DNA of 64,000 bases. Origin: Stachybotrys elegans. Taxonomy: Eukaryota > Ascomycota > Sordariomycetes > Hypocreales > Stachybotryaceae. The stretch lies in contig JAGPNK010000016.1 of the NCBI GenBank assembly GCA_020746835.1, positions 496,001 to 560,000 of the forward strand, given 5' to 3'. The notes under the pieces were generated by a model. That model made no database searches, was not told the origin of the DNA, and worked only from the letters and a program-made list of their open reading frames with translations. The translations under genes were made by a program, and so were the position numbers. Below, in pieces: positions 33,525 through 45,278 of this stretch. Position 1 is the first letter of the stretch, and each line of letters opens with the position of its first letter.

Positions 33525-34481
33525 AATGGATGCTTGTGCGAAGAGAGCTTCGAGGCTTTCAATGGTTGTAATTCTTACTCGTACTTGGGATATATCACAT
33601 CACGACCAAGCCCTCGGAATCATCGTCCTTTAGTACTTCTTTCACAACGGCAAACCCTCAATCTTTCCAAGAATCCCAATTGCCAAATTTCTTGCCACCT
33701 AGCCCGGTACTAGGCTTCCTCCTGGCATGATGTCGGGTCGAGAGCGCACGATGGCTAATTTATCCATATTAACCAAAACGATTACCACGACTCCCAGCAC
33801 TTGAGCTAACCTCGACTCTGGCTCGGGACAGGGCCTTGCATGCAGAATAGACTGTTCCAATTAATATACACGGGCGAGGAAGAAAAGGGTCCAGGCGACG
33901 TTCCATCGGACCGTGCTGAGCATCCTCCTCCAATTCACAGGACAAGGCACAATCTGGGGTTAATATACGCGAGCAATGATGCGGCAGGCGGGTCTCATCT
34001 TTTCTTATATTGTGGCGCCTGGCCCTACAGTCTCGAACGTCATGGATCACCGAGGCCCAGGGTCTGCGTAGCAACGGCTGTCACGGCGGAGCGCATGTTG
34101 GCCTCCAAGGGTTGCTGCCATCTCTCATCGGTCACGGAGCGGTGAGCCGTGAAGGGTTGCAGCTGGTCAAGCGGGGTAGGCGTCTTCAGCTCCGAACGAT
34201 CGCAGGCAGTTAGCTGCTATATAGATTGCGTTACATTGGTCAATGGAGCCTGAGGTCCCTTGAAGTGCTTACCATGGTTGCATTTGACCGACATCTCCTG
34301 CAAAGCACCATAGACGTCGAGGCCTACCTGGAACTCGCTTGGGCACTCTCCCAAACAATCAATGAGTAATACCTCACTTGTATGCAAATGGATTTGAGCC
34401 ATTATATTGTCATAAGAGTCATGTTGATTCATCCCCAACGCCTCTACCTTTTACACTGTGTGTAGAAAAAAATGAATGCAA
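33525..34481. other. Intergenic region
   Basis: This 0.96-kb stretch lies between the CSN5 3' end and the upstream side of the DUF4360 gene. No recognised gene; small open frames look random. Confidence 0.4.
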
Positions 34482-35570
34482 TCATTCATGTACCTTAGTC
34501 TTGGTCCCTAGGTCGTTGAATACCTTGGCCTTGATATCCATGGCGATGAGCCCAGACTTCTCCTTCGTGGCAATGAGGTTAGCATCCTCGCTAAGCCTGG
34601 CAAAGGCCTTTTCGGCCGCCCTGCTCGATCCCGCCGGATACCCCTGCGCAAGGCGGGTGCGCGTCGCCGCCGAGACCGCCTCCCTAATCTTGCTGCCGAG
34701 GTCCAGCATCTGCTTGTTGCCGTAGTCGCGGTTCGTGATGGTTGGGTTTTGGCTGAGCGTCTGCACCCAGTACTTGTGCCACAGCAGCTCGAGCAGGTGG
34801 GCGTCGAGCGTGCTCTTGAAGTGCGACACCTCGAGGCTGTAGTAGCGCTCGGCGTGCGCGCCAAACTCGGCGGCCTTGGCGAGCGGCACGGCCTGAAACC
34901 CGTCCGAGGTGACGGCGCCGCTCTGCTGCTCCGCGGTGTGGTTGGCGGGGTACGTGCGGAAGGCGCCGATTTCGACCTTGCCGGCGTTAATGGTGCGGTC
35001 CGGGTCGATGACGACGGCGAGGAAGGGGTCCTGGAACTGCTGCTGCATAAACTCGGTCTCGACGTCGATGCCGCTAAGCCAGCAGCCGTAGCCGGGATGG
35101 CTGTGGTACCAGCCGACGACGTTCTCCTGGCGGCCCTGGCTGCGGCAGAGCTCGAGGTACTTGACAATGTACTCGTTGGCTTCGCCCTGCGCGTTGACGC
35201 GCGTCTCGGTGCCTTCGACGGGCAGGCGGAAGGCATCCGTCACGACAAAGGTGTCACCGTCGACGTAGCCCTGCATCAGCCCCATGACCTCAAGGGAGCC
35301 GCCGGAGCGGGCGTGCATGGTCATCTTGATGAGGGCGACGGCGCTTATTCGTACATGCTTGAAGTAGTTGGGGTCTTGGGTCCAAGGACGGTCCGCCGTG
35401 GCGGCTTTGTGTGCTTGCTCGTCATAGTTGTAGAGCGCGTCCCGCTTGGGGTCGACGAGCTTGATGTTGTTGTGAAGCTCTGCATGAAGGGTATCGATGT
35501 CAGCATTCAATCGACAATTGGCATTAATGGAGGGGTTTTACTAACCCCAGGACTTGAAGGCTGTTTCCAT
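34482..35570 (-). CDS. CSN5: COP9 signalosome subunit 5 (JAMM deneddylase)
   Basis: Exons in coding order are 35570-35546 and 35479-34482, with a 66-bp intron (GTTAGT...CATGCAG); the product is 340 aa. The spliced start METAFKSWELHNNIKLVDPKRDALYNYDE is the usual CSN5 N-terminus. The MPN+/JAMM zinc site is complete: Glu72 (in SLEVMGLMQG), His134-Ser-His136 and Asp147 in the stretch HSHPGYGCWLSGID. CSN5 is the catalytic subunit of the COP9 signalosome and removes Nedd8 from cullins, thereby controlling cullin-RING ubiquitin ligases; in filamentous fungi it also affects light response and development. The last residues (GTKTKVHE) are read without a final intron. A GT...AG pair of only 38 bp there could alternatively change the last few residues. 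Confidence 0.95.
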
Positions 35571-36162
35571 CTTGACCACGGCGCAGGCAGCACAGCTGAC
35601 TGGTATGATGGATGTCACAGGAAGGTATGCGGCGTGCTGGAGCTCACCCCGCTAAGTGGCTCTCTTATCGCCTTATCGATAGCAAATCGATAACATAATC
35701 ACAGCTTGGTGAGCTCCTTGCTCCTTGCTCCTACAATGGCAGTAGACCTGATGATGTCTCTCAATCAATAGGGTTTGCATTGAAAAGGCGGATTTCTAAG
35801 GCACATTGCCGTAGAAATGATCCGGAACCCATTTCCTATGGCAGTTTATTCACAGGGTAAGCATCTCATTCACCACTCTAATTCACCAAACACACAACTG
35901 ACCTGGATGGCATCAGTGTCCAGGCGAAGAAAATCATGGGCAACCGGTCTATAAGACAGACTTGCACGTATTCTCCTCATGAACTTGGTCATTCAATACG
36001 TTGGAGGTCATTTCCAAGAAGCGGCGAGATTGATTAAACAAACTAATTTGAGTTGCGAATAAACAGACCCGGATATCATCCCTTAAGCCCAGCCTACCAT
36101 TATACCCTTCCATCCATATCCCTTGCCAGCAAGTCCCATAATCCCATCGAGCCACCTGCGCT
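35571..36162. other. Intergenic region
   Basis: This 0.59-kb stretch contains the CSN5 upstream region and the 3' end of the next minus-strand gene. No other feature seen. Confidence 0.4.
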
Positions 36163-39100
36163 TCAGCCAGCAAAAGCCACAGGGTGAGCCTCCCTATTAA
36201 TGCCCAGCCTGAACCGCGGGACCCGATCCAGCTTGTTGAGCGCGACGGTTGGCATCCGGAGCACCGTCTCGCGATACATGGTCTGGTTCGTCCAATCATA
36301 CGAACAACCCACAGCTCTCTGCATACCGCCCTCGGCGGCGCAGAACATGAGCGTGGCCGGCGGGTTCACAGCCTCAAACATGGTCAGCTGCATGTTGTAC
36401 GTATCCACAAGCGTGAAGATCTGCAAGGGGAAAAAAAAAAAAGAAAGCGAATCGTTAGCCTCTCTTGTCTCTCATATCAGGCACAGGGTCTCACTACTTA
36501 CTCGCGTCTGTCCGGGGACAGCACTCTTGGCACGTTCCACCTTGACCCTGACGTCGGGATCGTGCTTGTACGGATCCACGCCGATCGTCTCGTTGTACTC
36601 GTTGACGACGGACCTGCTCAGGGGGCTCCCGTTTGTGCTCCAGGTGAAGCGCTCAAAGTTTCCGCCAAACAGGGCGCGCTCGATTGTGGGCGCATTCAGA
36701 TACCCCTCGAAGCCAAAGTACTCAGCCTGGATCTCCGAAAACTTGCCACCGTACAGGATGCGGATCAGACGGGGCATGTTGTACCAGCCATACAGGAACA
36801 ACAGAAGGAAGATGACGCCGAAGACTACCAATACAGCCCAGGTGCTCGAGGTGGTTACCGTGCTGCCGCCAAAGCTGAATGTTGAGGCTGCGCGCACGCT
36901 GGGAGCAATGGCGAAGAAGACGCAAGCCAGAACCAGGATCACGCCGTTGTACTCGACCAGCTTCCCGGCGAAGAAGCGCTTCCAGGATGGGCCGGTAGAG
37001 AACCACACACGGTAGAAGGACTTCCATCGGATGGAGGCGCCCCAGGCTCCATCGATAATGATGGAATCATCATTCTCAATGGCTGCGACCTGGCAGTATG
37101 GGGTGATGTCCCAGAGGGAAGACATGTAAGCATCCTCCATGTTGTGCCACGACTGGGCTGGGTTCAATGGGAGGGTGCAGATGTACCTCTCCAGCAGCTT
37201 ATCCGAGTCGTTGGCAAGAGACAGCCGGGAGAAGGCCTGGAAGGCAGAGTCTGACTGATCAACTTGCGGACGTATACGCAGGAGACCCATCAGTGCATAC
37301 GCCTGGTCACCCTGGAAATGCTCCGTCGTCTGCCGGGTGTAGAGGCACTTGAGCGCCAAGACAGCAAGCTCCAGACGGCTCAGATCAATGTTGCCGAGGT
37401 AGTGGTCAATCAGGTGCCGCGAGATGTCGGCGTCAATGTAGGTCCACACGCGCGTGGCGAACTGGTTTTTGGGCACAACCCAGGGCTTCTTGAGGTCGCC
37501 GCCGCGCGTGTATACCTTGATGCTTTTGCCGGGGGAGAGCAGGACCTCCGGGAACGTCCACATGCGGTCTCCCCATTCGCGCAGAAGCGTGCCCGTGTGG
37601 TTGTTGGAGGCGTAGTCGGCCTGCTTGCCGCGACCGACGGCAATAATCATGTCCTGGGCGCCGCGCAGAACATCCGAGATGCGGAAGACCTAGACAAGCC
37701 AGTCAGCAACAGCACGCGCGAAATAATTTGAGCTGCGTATACGCACATCAGACTCGAGCTCCCCCTCATCTCTCATACAGCGGCCGGCAACCCAAAAGGC
37801 CGGCAGCTTAGCTGCGCGACAGGCCGTCTCGGCGATGAAGTTGAGCGCTGCCATGTCCTCCTTGGAACCGTGGTCAAAGTGCTTGGTCGAGTACGCCACA
37901 AACATATACCTGAGCACGGTATCCTGACCATCCGTGTCCTCCCACTCGGAGACGTTGCGGACGTCGACGCCGCAGACTTCCTCGCTCTGCGGGTTGCGGA
38001 GGAAGCACAGGTGGCGCGGCTTCAGTAGCCGGTAGACCTCGTTGTTCCTGGCTGAAGGGGCAGAACCTGTGCTGTTCTCGAGCACGTTGCTCCATACCTT
38101 GGGGCACCCATGGTAGCTGTACAAGACGGGGGCGTAGTAGAGACTGTTGCGGGGGACTGCCGCGGTCATTTCCCAGAACTGAGAAGGGTTAGTATATCTC
38201 TGCCAAGTTGGGGACAAGATACTCACGAAAAAGGTCATAGCAAGGGCAGCCGGGAGAGACCTCCCAAACATAACCCACCAGTGAGTCTTATCCTTCTCAT
38301 CGTAGGTAAAGTCCAGAACCCAGGTCGCGATGCGAATCTTGTAGGAGGCAACCGACTGGATAAAAGTACGCTTCCAAGTCGAGGTCCCGGGCCCCTCAAA
38401 GATCTCATCCGTACAGGCGACGTACAAGTTGCGCAGATAGCCATCAGTGTGGTGTAGATAGCGGTCGGAGCGGCCCTTGTAGTCCAAGTGGCCTGCAAAG
38501 TCCCTGTGGCGGTAGACGACGTCGGCGTCTCTGTACTTGTAGCCCGGGTCCTGGTACATGACGGGGTTATACCACCGGAGCTTGGTCCGCGGGTGGAAGA
38601 AGTGCCGCGAGCCCTTGAGCATGACGGGGAACTCTTTGCTTGCAACCTGAAGGGGGGAGGGTATGTCAGCGTCATGTTGTCTTGGGAGTCGGTGGAGTTG
38701 GGAGTATTCACAATTTCGTGGGAGCGAGCGGGACTGGTTTCTAGATCAAGGGGTCCTTCGGTAACCTGGGAAATGAATTTATTACTCCTATCCACAAAAG
38801 CAGTGTCGAATGAGCTTTACCACAATGCCACCCTGCTGCTGCTGCTGTTGCTGCTGCTGCTTCTCGTGCTGGACGTAGGTGGTCTCGAGAATGTTAGCAT
38901 TATATTCTATTTGTCTTTGGGTAGAGTGCTTCGACATACCTGTTGCTGATACGACATCTGGGGTGCATGTCCGATGGGATCGACATACTGCTGCTGTGCT
39001 GGCTGGAAGTGAGGAGGCATCCCGCCGGGCACGGACGAGCCGCTGATGTCGCGTCTCGGGACGCGGCCAGGACTGGCGGTCATGGCAGGTGTCGTGGGGT

Positions 39101-39512
39101 TTCCGTGGGGGGAAGTCTGCGCCAGTTAGTGGTTTACTTGAACAGTCTTAAGACTCTTGGATGTCTTAATGGGAATCAAGGGGCTGTTGGCAGGAAGCTT
39201 TGAACAAGAATGAACGGAAAGCTCGACAAGCCAAAGGGGATCGGGGCATGGATATATATGTATATCTTCAGAGGGGTAGAGAAAGGGGAGACCTACATTT
39301 GTATAGCCTGTGTTGTAGGGGTTGCCATAGGCTTGTTCCTCAGCCGCACGCCTCTAGCCGCATGGTTAGTTCACAGTTATGAGCGAGTAAGGAGATGTCA
39401 CATACCATCTCCTCATCAGTAGGATCGACGGCACCGCCATGCTCAGCAAGCTATCAGAGAAGGTCAACAATACATCTCAAACTCTTCGACCAAAACAGAT
39501 GCTCACCACCAT
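36163..39512 (-). CDS. HET-like multi-exon membrane protein of unknown function
   Basis: Ten exons in coding order: 39512-39507, 39450-39406, 39353-39297, 39116-38940, 38883-38821, 38765-38712, 38646-38227, 38178-37747, 37689-36502 and 36420-36163. Splicing gives 899 aa without stops. The first coding exon is only six bases (ATG GTG). The N-terminal 130 residues are Gly/Pro/Gln-rich, with a nine-Gln run. The middle shows weakened HET-domain hallmarks: CRAAKLPAFWVAGRCMRDE, FRISDVLRGAQDMIIAVG and RMWTFPEVLLS (460-470), which resemble the 'W.D..CI', 'iY..A..v...lG' and 'R.WTlQE' parts of HET. Two hydrophobic helices follow near 667-683 and 702-720, and the C-terminal part is folded. HET proteins act in non-self recognition; whether this divergent membrane form does is unknown. 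The 48-bp intron 38179-38226 is in frame and could be retained. Confidence 0.72.
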
Positions 39513-40614
39513 CTTGAAGGATCCGGCTGTAACAAGGAGTCTGTCTAATCAGAGATGGGATGGGAGATAGAAAGAAGGCGTGTCTGACGAGGTGAGGGGG
39601 AAGACATCCGTCCTCGAGGGCCGCAAGGACGGCCACCCAGGCTCTTTTATTCCATCCTGCCTTGACAGTCTGGACCACTCGCCGGATCGGAGTGAAGCAC
39701 GCATTACCAATCCAGGCAAGCCCTCAGCTGTTTCGTGTAAGCGCTGAACTCTCGGGAAGGGGAAGGGGGAGTCTAGATGCAGGGGGGAGATTATGCTGCG
39801 TTCTCCTGATCCATCGCATCGGCATGGTACCCAATGGCTGCCTGTACCGATAACTACAAACCAACTCTTCCCTCCCCCCCTTTCCCTTCCTGGCATGTTG
39901 CCTAGTTTCTGAGCCCCGGCCTCTTCGTATTTCGATGCTCCCCGGACCCCATCGAGAGCCTCATCAGCACACCACGAGGCGGTCTGGCCTGGGCCACATC
40001 ACACACGGGAGGTGAGGGGCCATGCTCCAGCTATACCAAACTCACCCGCAAAGCATCGTCGGCAGCAGCGGTGATTGGTAGCCTTATCTGATGGATGCAT
40101 GTCATCCCTGCAAAGGTTGTACCAGAGGATTCAGCTCCTGGCCACGGCATACATTAGCGGAAGGTATAAGCAGATGGCTAATTAAAGGGCGTGGTCAGGG
40201 ATTCATTCAAGCTTACTTGCTTTCTTTTTCGTTTGTCGCCCTCTGCTGACTGCATTAACTAATGCCTTTCAGCTTTTGGTTAATGGTCGTGGTCGTGCTG
40301 ACAGATTAGAATATCACCCAACCAAAGGGCGCCGTCTACTATATCGCTCGTGTTTTATCGCAAGACTATCGGTTCCGGTGGCTGCCTACTATCGGCTGAG
40401 GGCTCAGGTTCAGTGCAACCTCTTCGACTCAGCCGCAGTAGGATCAGCTCGGTCTCGACCCCAACTGTTTCATCCCGCGACATCGGCAGTTCATTTCTGC
40501 ATTTGGGCAGCCGTACGGAGTAGAGGTTTTATGAATTGGGGGCAAAGGAAGGAATAGGATAGGCACCTTCTCCTTGAACCAGCACACAGTCTCGCGCCGT
40601 CGTCCTGCATCACC
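39513..40614. other. Divergent promoter region
   Basis: This 1.1-kb stretch separates the HET-like gene (-) from the CorA-like gene (+) and should contain both promoters. No gene or RNA is seen. Confidence 0.4.
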
Positions 40615-42182
40615 ATGTCTTGGGCTGCTGTAGAAACTCCGCACGCGGCCTGGGAGCGAGAGGCCAATCCTACACCCGTTCTGTCAGAATGGGCGATGAA
40701 GATATGGGAGGTGACACCGGGTAAGAAGAAATCTCAGCTCTTTCTTGTGTTGGGGGGACGGGAGAAGCATGGGTAGTATGCATGGTGGCTAACACCGAGG
40801 AGCGTTCCCTCGGGGTCGTTGGACTCACGAGAAGACGGCACAGTGTCTCCTCGAGCCAGCCAGTCTGCGAATAATGTAAGGCCAAAGACGCATCTTTCTT
40901 TCATCCCGTGAAGACCCAGGATAGTGACAAATTCCCTGGGCTTCTTGTAGTTTTGCTCCGCTAGATTACCCGCGGAAAGACCACCTCGCGCAGTTCAGAG
41001 ACGTCTTCTCCAAGCTCGACATCCCCGACGCCTTCAGCCTCGAGCGCGTCAAGTCGGTGAGCCACAGCTTCTGCCGCCAGACTGACACGCACGGCGCCGG
41101 CGGCAGCCTGCGCACGCGCTCCTGGTTCCATTTCCTCTGCAAGAATATCAAGATCCGCAAAGACAAGGACGGTCAGTCGCACGTCATCAACCACACCGGC
41201 GGCAGCCAGGGCTTCGCACCGTCCAACCTCCCGCAGGCCGACTACACCTGGCTGCGCTCGGGCTTCTTCCTCAAGGTCGGCGATGAGGGGCGCGACGTGG
41301 TGCTCGCGTGCTTTGGCGCCACGGCCAACGTCCAACGGAGGCTGAAGGACTTCGTCGCTACGGGTCGCTGGGATGATGTGACAGCGGATGCGTATATCCT
41401 CTTTGACTTGATCCTCGAGGGGCTGTATCTCGACATTGACGAGGGCGTGTGGAATATGAATACCGTGTTTGGTCCTCTCGAGCATGTAAGTCGCTCCTCG
41501 CGCATGCTCCCTCTCCTTGAAGAAGGATGAAGCTGCTGACTCGGATGCATAGAACATTCTCGAGTACGCCCACAACAAGTACGACCGACGCAAGACATCC
41601 AAACTCCCCTTTGTAGACCTGCACAACTGCGCCAAGCAAACCATCTACTTTGCCGAGGCCCTCGCAGCCTGCGCCATGACCGTCGATGCCGCACAACAGC
41701 ACACATCACCCTCCCCTTCTTCCTCTGACTTGGTCCACACCCAGCTCCGCGAACGTCTCGCTTACCGCAAATCGCTCCTCGCCTCGACGGAGCTCCGCCT
41801 GTCCAGCCTGCAGCGCCGCATCGACAACATCATCACGCTGTCCTTCAACCTCGTCACGCAGCAGGACTCGATGGTCATGACGCAGGACTCGAGCTCCATG
41901 CGCATCATCGCCGCGATTACCATGGTGTTCCTGCCGACGACGGGCGTGGCCACCGTGCTGGGCTCGCAGCTGTTCGAGTCGGAGAGGGCGTCGTCCGATG
42001 GCGATGGCTGGCGCGTGCACGTGTCGCCGCTGTTCTGGCTGACGTGGTGGGTGTCGATTCCGCTGACTGTGTTTGTGATGCTGCTGGCCTCGTGGTGGAC
42101 GTGGTGGAAGAGGATGGAGAGTCCAAGGGAGGAGGTGGTGAGGGTTGTGAGAAGAGTGACGACGTTTAATTCGAGAAAGTGA
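40615..42182 (+). CDS. CorA-like (Mg2+ transporter superfamily) membrane protein
   Basis: Four exons (40615-40720, 40800-40875, 40951-41485, 41553-42182) encode 448 aa. The second, 76-bp exon is deduced because only its inclusion keeps the frame and gives the family-like run LRIIFAPLDYPRKDHL. The N-terminal two-thirds is soluble and helical (KSVSHSFCRQ, SWFHFLCKNIKI, ILFDLILEGLYLDIDEGVW), as in fungal CorA-like proteins. A long helix (LRLSSLQRRIDNIITLSFNLVTQQDS) leads into two C-terminal membrane helices near 356-380 and 399-420, joined by a short loop. The Gly-Met-Asn signature of true CorA channels is missing (TVLGSQLF instead), so magnesium transport is not certain. The C-terminus is short and basic. 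Confidence 0.78.
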
Positions 42183-42679
42183 AGTGCCAATTACTAAGTG
42201 CCTTCCTGTTTTAACAACTTGATGATATCATAAAATACACAATGCTACTTGCACAAAACAATATGTATCTGATCCCATTAAAGAACGAATCATCCGCATC
42301 TACAGGTAGTTGATTCACACCACAGCCTCTCGCCATCTCGTCTACCAACCACCGTCTCACAATTTCCACAATAACGACTCCCAATCCAGCAACCAAGCCT
42401 CGATCGATCTGCATCCGAACCTCCCTTCCCGGCCTAACTGAGCAGAACCATCCGTCCCTTCCAGCATCGCAAATCCGGTACGCCCAAAACTTCCACCAAT
42501 CGCCCTTTTCTCACAACACCAAACGCCGGAGCTTCACGATATCGGCACATATAAGTCTCAACATCATCGCCCATAAACACCCCCTCTTTCCGTTTCGCTA
42601 TGCAGTCACTACGCCAGACTCGTATCCCTTGCTCTCCCGTCAAAAGGAAATAAGAAAGAAGAGAAGAAACTATAGCAAA
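42183..42679. other. Intergenic region
   Basis: This 0.5-kb stretch lies between the CorA-like and AA9 genes, both on the plus strand. It is AT-rich near the CorA-like stop. Nothing else is recognised. Confidence 0.4.
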
Positions 42680-43485
42680 ATGCGCCCCTTCCTCCTCCTT
42701 GCCGCCGCCGTCACCTCCGTCTCGGCCCACGGATACGTCGACAACGCCACCATCGCCGGCCAGCTCTACACCTTCTACCAGCCCTACTCGGACCCTTACA
42801 TCAACCCGCCCGTCCCCCGCATCGCCCGCAGCATCCCCGGCAATGGCCCTGTAGAGAACGTCAACCTCGTAGACCTCCAGTGTAACGGCTGGTCCGCCGG
42901 CGGCCAGGTCGGCAGCAGCCCCGCGCAGCTCCATGCGCCCGTCGCCGCCGGCAGTACCGTCAACCTCCGGTGGACCCTCTGGCCCGACTCCCACGTTGGG
43001 CCCTCCGTCACCTACATGGCCCGCTGCCCGGACGCCGGATGCCAGAGCTGGCAGCCCGGCTCGCAGGCCGTCTGGTTCAAGATTCAGCAGCAGGGCCGCG
43101 AGGGCACTTCCAGCAGCTGGGGCGCTGTGCGTTGGCTCACCAAGCCCCCTTCTCATCTTTTCTTCTCCAGTATACACTAACACGCGCCCAGTCCTCTCTC
43201 ATGGTCCCCGGCAACCGCGGCGTCGACTACACCATCCCCGGCTGCCTCGCCCCGGGCTACTATCTTGTTCGCCACGAGCTCATCGCCCTGCACTCGGCCT
43301 ATTCGTACCCAGGCGCCCAGTTCTACCCAGGCTGCCACCAGCTCCAGGTCACTGGCGGCGGCACCACCCGGCCCAGCAACCTCGTCAGTTTCCCCGGCGC
43401 ATACTCTGGCTCTGACCCTGGCATCCGATACGACGCCTACCGACGTACGTTTTCTTCCCACCCCCCTCTCCCACCTTCTCTTTCT

Positions 43486-43518
<33 letters not shown>

Positions 43519-43588
43519 AGGCTTATTGCTAATACCGACGATAGCCAGCACGTACACCGTCCCTGGTCCTGCTGTTTTCACATGCTAG
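42680..43588 (+). CDS. AA9 lytic polysaccharide monooxygenase
   Basis: Three exons (42680-43126, 43192-43444, 43545-43588) encode 247 aa; introns of 65 and 100 bp. Residues 1-16 are a signal peptide ending ...SVSA, so the mature protein begins with His17 (HGYVDN), the N-terminal ligand of the copper histidine brace. The second ligand is His105 (WPDSHVG) and the axial Tyr is Tyr194 (GAQFYPGC). The second-sphere His177 (YYLVRHELIALHSA) and Gln192 are also present. Cys pairs (QCNGW with GCLAPG; CPDAGC) fit AA9 disulfides. AA9 enzymes cleave cellulose and some hemicelluloses oxidatively outside the cell. There is no cellulose-binding module; the protein ends TVPGPAVFTC. The second intron contains a (CT)n microsatellite. 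Confidence 0.93.
43480..43513 (+). repeat. (CT)n microsatellite in AA9 intron 2
   Basis: About 15-17 CT dinucleotides lie within the second intron of the AA9 gene, just upstream of the acceptor region. It may act as the polypyrimidine tract and is likely to vary in length. Confidence 0.85.
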
Positions 43589-45278
43589 ATCTGGACGTCT
43601 TGATCAGGAAGGTCGCGATATACACAAGGGAAGACGGAGATCATTGTGGATACATGGTGGTTTGCATGTACATATCTTCATCGTTGACCCTGCGCTCACC
43701 CGCATCTTGCGAGGGTCTTTGAATACATCTTGCATATATGCCATGCCCAACCGAGAGGGTGGAGTTTCATCCCCTGTTGAGACACTTATGCATATAGTCC
43801 TTTGGTTTCATTCACCTGCGTGTTCAAGCTAGCTCTGTCCTATCATACACGTCTGACAGATCCCCTCTCAGGCATCACCGCATCCTGATGCCAAGGCCAC
43901 AAAATATATGCTCTTGCGAGGTGCCCTATAATGCCCACAACATACAAAAAAACTAAATCCCATATGCGCGCAGAGTGGGAATTGGGTAAAACTGGAGAAA
44001 TGGGGAATAATAAGAACAATAATGACAACACTGCATGGAGCGAAAATGGGGGGTATGTGTCAAAAGTAGATGCGTTGTTCATCAAGTGTCATCCCAGTAA
44101 AAGAAAGAAAAAAAAAGAAGAAAAAATCAACGCCCCTGGCCCAACAGAAGATGGAAAGGCCACGCAAACGCTCCTGATGATGCCACAGTGGTTCCAATTC
44201 CCAAAACAAAATGTGCCGTTTGTCGCCTCGCCGACCCGCTCCTGATGCCCTGTGCTCCAAAATGAACAATAGACGCTCCGACGTGATGCCGTAAATCTCA
44301 AGTAAATGAAGACAAATGAAAACCACCTCTCGCCGTGCGCGGGCATAACTCGGGCTTCACCGATGAGCGCGTCTGGCCTAACCCAGCCCTATTTCACCCG
44401 CCAATGCGGTGGGTCGGGTAACTTAGGGTCGGCTCGGGCAAGGGTCCTGACGGTTCGTGAAGCCTCTGGTGCGCTTTTGCCGTGGTTACCGAGTCTCGAA
44501 TCTGAGACATTTGCTGTTGTTTCTGTGGCCCTCGGTCCATTGCCGATGACCAATGGGCTGTCCGTCGTTACGCCAGTGAGCTTTTTGCACATGTCAAGAA
44601 GCCCACGCAGAGCCCCGCGACGCGGCAGTCCCCGAGAGAGCCTCATATTCTTTCTCGTCCTCCTCCTATTGCTTCTCCGTCGTCAGGCGGAGACGTCTGG
44701 CATCATAGTCTTGTTGATCGCTCCGACATTATCATCCAAGGCATGCTCAGCCTTGGATTCAAGACGTATGTGCATCATCATCATAGTGCCCACCCCCGCC
44801 CCCTTCGATATTTTCCAGAACATTTTTTTCGGTCCGTGGACAGTGAGGTGAGGTATTTGCCACCCATATGGCAGGTTGGTAAGGGTCCTGATTGGTTGGC
44901 TTGTGGCCAGGCCAAGCTTTTCGCCCCGATCTCGAGTCAAGGATGTTGCCAACTTTGATGGCTCTTCCATCTCCACCGAGGAGGAAATTGACTGTCGCAC
45001 ATGGCGCGCGAGAAAACTTGGTAGGTCAAATTGACCAGTTCCCCATAATTATCTCATGACGGGTTTCGTTGTCAAATGCTTTCGGCTGCCATTGCAGGAG
45101 CGGGACTGTGCTGCCGAAACTGTTCCACATCGCCCGGTGGGAACTTTTGTCCCAGGAACGACCTGCCCGAAATCGCAGTAATTAACAAAAATTTTGCCAA
45201 GCTCCGAAAGTGAAGGAACCTTTGCAGGATAGTGTGCGTTTGTGTCTGGCTGCGGTTTGACCCCTGGTGTGTTTTCGA
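43589..45278. other. Intergenic region between convergent genes (1.7 kb)
   Basis: This stretch lies between the 3' ends of the AA9 gene (+) and the disordered-protein gene (-). It includes an A/G-rich stretch near 44100-44125 and many T/C-rich segments. No convincing gene is seen. Confidence 0.35.
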
